From: Arthrobacter celericrescens | GTDB taxonomy: Bacteria > Actinomycetota > Actinomycetes > Actinomycetales > Micrococcaceae | NCBI RefSeq assembly: GCF_003614925.1 | Contig: NZ_QYLP01000045.1 | Location: 40,842 to 104,841 of the forward strand | Reading direction: 5' to 3' | DNA length: 64,000 nucleotides | Shown: positions 63,978 through 64,000 of the stretch, piece by piece | How the letters are laid out: every line of letters starts with the position of its first letter | How positions within the stretch are numbered: position 1 is the first letter of the stretch | Position numbers and translations under genes: made by a program | The notes under the pieces: generated by a model | Databases searched by the model: none | What the model was told of the DNA's origin: nothing | What the model saw: the letters and a program-made list of their open reading frames with translations, nothing else

Positions 63978-64000
63978 GGCCACCGCGGCATGCGGTGGCC
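63978..64000. terminator. Hairpin cut by the window end
   Basis: A 9-bp stem (63978-63986 with 63992-64000) with GAAGGCC ahead of it reaches the window edge. It is probably the terminator of a gene outside the window. Confidence 0.5.

Overview
The window is a contiguous piece of a high-GC actinobacterial chromosome, most like Arthrobacter or Pseudarthrobacter (Micrococcaceae). The basis is codon bias, many GTG/TTG starts, mIHF and acVLRF1 genes, a PriA without its ATPase motifs, and the pyrR-pyrB-pyrC-(membrane protein)-carA-carB-pyrF-mihF-gmk-rpoZ-coaBC-metK-priA and rpsD-alaS-ruvX-mltG-aroE-aroC-aroK-aroB-efp-nusB gene orders. The genus is inferred from gene content, not from a database search. 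I found no tRNA or rRNA genes, insertion sequences, prophage or CRISPR array.

Region 1 (1-3133): leuS on the minus strand, preceded by a leucine-rich leader peptide and a terminator hairpin, which together look like a ribosome-mediated attenuator. Region 2 (3134-10904): a plus-strand accessory cassette of two tandem, diverged CusA/CzcA-type RND permeases flanking a very short adaptor-like lipoprotein, then a secreted protein of unknown function and a strong terminator. The first permease has lost the acidic residues of the transmembrane proton relay and the second keeps them. This is the best candidate in the window for an undescribed system: a stripped-down RND machine in a bacterium without an outer membrane.

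Region 3 (10905-16422): a glycerol uptake cluster (glpD-glpF-glpK on the minus strand) with a divergent SorC-type regulator, and a run of four hairpins between glpD and glpF. Region 4 (16450-19414): an aldo-keto reductase, an alpha/beta hydrolase and a GT4 glycosyltransferase. The first two have -10 boxes 7 nt before the start codon, suggesting leaderless mRNAs.

Region 5 (19424-34583): the long minus-strand pyrimidine biosynthesis operon and its housekeeping neighbours, headed by pyrR with a recognisable PyrR-binding hairpin just upstream of its ribosome binding site. Region 6 (34691-48217): a PrsW-type membrane protease on the plus strand, then the minus-strand nusB/efp pair and the shikimate cluster linked to mltG, ruvX, alaS, two small membrane proteins and rpsD. 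Region 7 (48283-53667): rarA divergent from an acVLRF1-type peptidyl-tRNA hydrolase, an Asp-box lipoprotein of lower GC, and a GNAT acetyltransferase. Region 8 (53698-64000): aspS, an APC permease, hisS, a divergent membrane-anchored cyclophilin, a DUF349 protein, an AbiEi-like protein and the bifunctional rel gene.
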